NCBI GenBank assembly: GCA_005239795.1
Contig: SBBH01000248.1
Location: forward strand, 1 to 6,547
Length of the DNA: 6,547 bases
Reading direction: 5' to 3'
From: Planctomycetales bacterium
Lineage (GTDB): Bacteria > Planctomycetota > SBBH01
Every line of letters starts with the position of its first letter. Position 1 is the stretch's first letter. Under the pieces are notes generated by a model. It saw only the letters and a program-made list of their open reading frames with translations. It made no database searches and had not been told where the DNA came from. This document shows, one piece after another, positions 5,530-6,547 of this stretch. The position numbers and the translations under genes are program-made.

Positions 5530-5952
5530 TCAGCCCTCGCTTCCTTCACCGCGGAGACGCAAAGACGCGGAGTCGTCGAAGTTGTTGACCATACGCCGAA
5601 TCCCATCCTTCAACACAGGCACGTTGAAGTTGAACAACAGTCCGACCCGACAATCGGTCAATCGCAGATACGTCAACAACTGAGCCTCGTGTACCGGCAA
5701 AAGTGCATCCACAGTTTTCAACTCCACCACGACCAATTTTCCCGCCAACAGATCGATTCTAAAATTTCCCGCCACGACATGACCCTTGTAAACGACCGGG
5801 ACAGACTTTTGCCGTTCATAAGGGAGACCTCTCAGTTGAAGCTCAACTACCATACATTCTTCGTACATTGACTCCAACAATCCTGGTCCGAGTACACGGT
5901 GAACGTCAATCGCGCAACCAATAATCCGTTCCGTCATCTCATTTTCATTCAT
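5530..5952 (-). CDS. GxxExxY family protein (PD-(D/E)XK nuclease-like)
   Basis: A 140-residue protein whose opening MTERIIGCAIDVHRVLGPG and motif GLLESMY (24-30, the GxxExxY signature) identify the family. A PD-(D/E)XK-like set is visible: Glu27, Asp67 in FRIDLL, and Glu77-x-Lys79 in VVVELK, with Gln91 following. The family is widespread and of unproven function; nuclease-like activity is predicted from fold only. The ATG at 5952 abuts the kinase stop codon; an internal ATG at codon 6 is a plausible alternative start, and neither has a clear ribosome binding site. Base composition is lower than the surroundings (29 of 60 G+C at 5761-5820, against 39 of 60 at 5161-5220 in pilR). The last 15 or so residues (SASLRLRGEG) are encoded by one arm of an inverted repeat bracketing the gene, so this looks like a mobile cassette dropped between pilS and pilR. 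Confidence 0.88.
   Translation of the reverse strand: MNENEMTERIIGCAIDVHRVLGPGLLESMYEECMVVELQLRGLPYERQKSVPVVYKGHVVAGNFRIDLLAGKLVVVELKTVDALLPVHEAQLLTYLRLTDCRVGLLFNFNVPVLKDGIRRMVNNFDDSASLRLRGEGSEG
5549..5568 (+). repeat. left arm of inverted repeat flanking the GxxExxY gene
   Basis: CCGCGGAGACGCAAAGACGC on the plus strand matches 18 of 20 bases of the inverted copy at 5956-5975. It lies within the 3' end of the GxxExxY reading frame. GAGACGCAGAGACGC-type repeats are, from memory, frequent next to genes of this family in many bacteria. Confidence 0.75.
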
Positions 5953-6547
5953 TCAGCGTCTCTGCGCCTCCGCGGCTTCCGTTTTCGTCGCTCTTGCCGG
6001 CAGCCAGAATACCATCCGGGTCCCTTTCCCGATCTCGCTTTCGGCGCGGATCCCCCCCCCATGAGCCTGCGCGATCCGCTGGGACACCGCCAGCCCCAGC
6101 CCGGTCCCTTGCGCCTTCGTCGTGAAAAAAGGATCGAAAATCAACCCCAAGTGTTCAGGGCGGATCCCGGGCCCCGTGTCTGCAAAGACGACCGCGATGC
6201 CGGGCCTTTCCTGATTGGGATTGGGGTCGGGGGCAAGAGCCGCCGCGATCCGGAGTTTCCCCCCGCCGAACTCCATCGCCTGCAGGGCGTTGTGCGCCAA
6301 GTTCATGAAGGCTTGGCTCAGGAGATCGGGGTCCCCCGTGAGCGTCATCCCCGAAGGGGCGTCGATCGTGATCTCCCATGTCGACTCCCCGCCGACCTCG
6401 GCGAAGCGCAGGCGCGCCATCTCCACCGTCTCCGTCAGAAGCGCCTTCAGATCGAAGGGGCGCTCCTGCAGACGCAGAGGCTTGGCAAAATCGATGACGC
6501 CGCTCACGATCCGGTTGACATGGTCCGATTACCGGACGATCAATTTC
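5953..6547 (-). CDS. pilS: PilS-like sensor histidine kinase, C-terminal part, with in-frame stop near the window edge
   Basis: The ATP-binding half of a membrane-linked sensor kinase that would phosphorylate the PilR-like regulator. Numbered from the GTG at 6507: the end of the dimerisation helix (SGVIDFAKPL, 2-11), N-box NLAHNALQAM (69-78), G1 box DTGPGI (110-115), F-box FDPFFTTK (124-131) and G2 box GTGLGLAV (134-141). The phosphorylated His lies upstream, outside the window. The GTG is unlikely to be a real start, since the family helix continues above it as DHVNRIV. A TAA at 6531-6529 interrupts that frame, while the codons above it (KLIVR) again fit a kinase helix, so a sequencing error near the end or a disrupted gene is likely. 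The last residues come from the flanking repeat. Assignment to PilS rests on the neighbouring pilR and pilin genes. Confidence 0.8.
5956..5975 (-). repeat. right arm of inverted repeat flanking the GxxExxY gene
   Basis: On the minus strand this reads CCGCGGAGGCGCAGAGACGC, the partner of 5549-5568 in opposite orientation. It encodes the last residues (AAEAQRR) of the histidine kinase and ends just before its stop codon, so the kinase C-terminus appears to have been rewritten by the repeat. Confidence 0.75.

Noticed and set aside
1..6547. tRNA, rRNA, CRISPR array, transposase or integrase
   Set aside because: None recognised on either strand; the only repeats are the heptamer tract, the inverted pair around GxxExxY and short palindromes.

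Overview
The window is a GC-rich bacterial segment in which every supported gene lies on the minus strand, so it reads in transcription order from the right end to the left. The gene content indicates a Gram-negative, type IV pilus-bearing bacterium. The order sensor kinase, NtrC-type regulator, prepilin, ABC transporter resembles the pilS-pilR-pilA-(pilGHI) neighbourhood known from Myxococcus and other former Deltaproteobacteria. I therefore favour an uncultivated delta-like lineage, but the sequence alone does not fix the phylum. Both ends cut through genes.

In transcription order: (1) 6547-5953, the C-terminal part of a PilS-like histidine kinase, with an in-frame TAA close to the window end. 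(2) 5952-5530, a GxxExxY-family protein with a PD-(D/E)XK-like core, lower in GC than its neighbours and bracketed by a 20-bp imperfect inverted repeat. It sits between the kinase and its regulator. (3) 5502-4132, a PilR-like sigma-54 activator whose normal start codon appears to be missing, with the GxxExxY stop codon lying just upstream in the same frame. (4) 4069-2870, a DUF4143-type AAA ATPase with its own AT-rich promoter and palindrome, placed between pilR and the pilin gene. (5) 2682-2098, a type IV prepilin with a strong ribosome binding site, a textbook -24/-12 sigma-54 promoter at 2775-2761, a cluster of TGTGAC/GTCACA half-sites about 110-135 bases upstream of the predicted transcription start, and a strong intrinsic terminator. 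(6) 1995-526, an ABC-2 type permease with a large extracytoplasmic domain. (7) 529-386, a 140-bp spacer holding a GGGATTT heptamer repeat and a 47-codon ORF that overlaps both neighbours by ATGA. (8) 389-1, the N-terminal half of the cognate ABC ATPase.

Inferred working: PilS senses a signal and phosphorylates PilR. PilR binds the half-sites and drives sigma-54 transcription of the pilin, which makes its own terminated transcript. The downstream ABC exporter is probably an assembly or accessory factor for the pilus, as PilGHI are in Myxococcus. Three pieces look inserted into an otherwise conserved pilus locus: the GxxExxY cassette, the DUF4143 ATPase, and the heptamer-repeat spacer. Their effects on the pilR start and on ATPase translation are the most interesting points here. 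No tRNA, rRNA, CRISPR array or transposase was seen, and no stretch above 300 bases lacks a gene.
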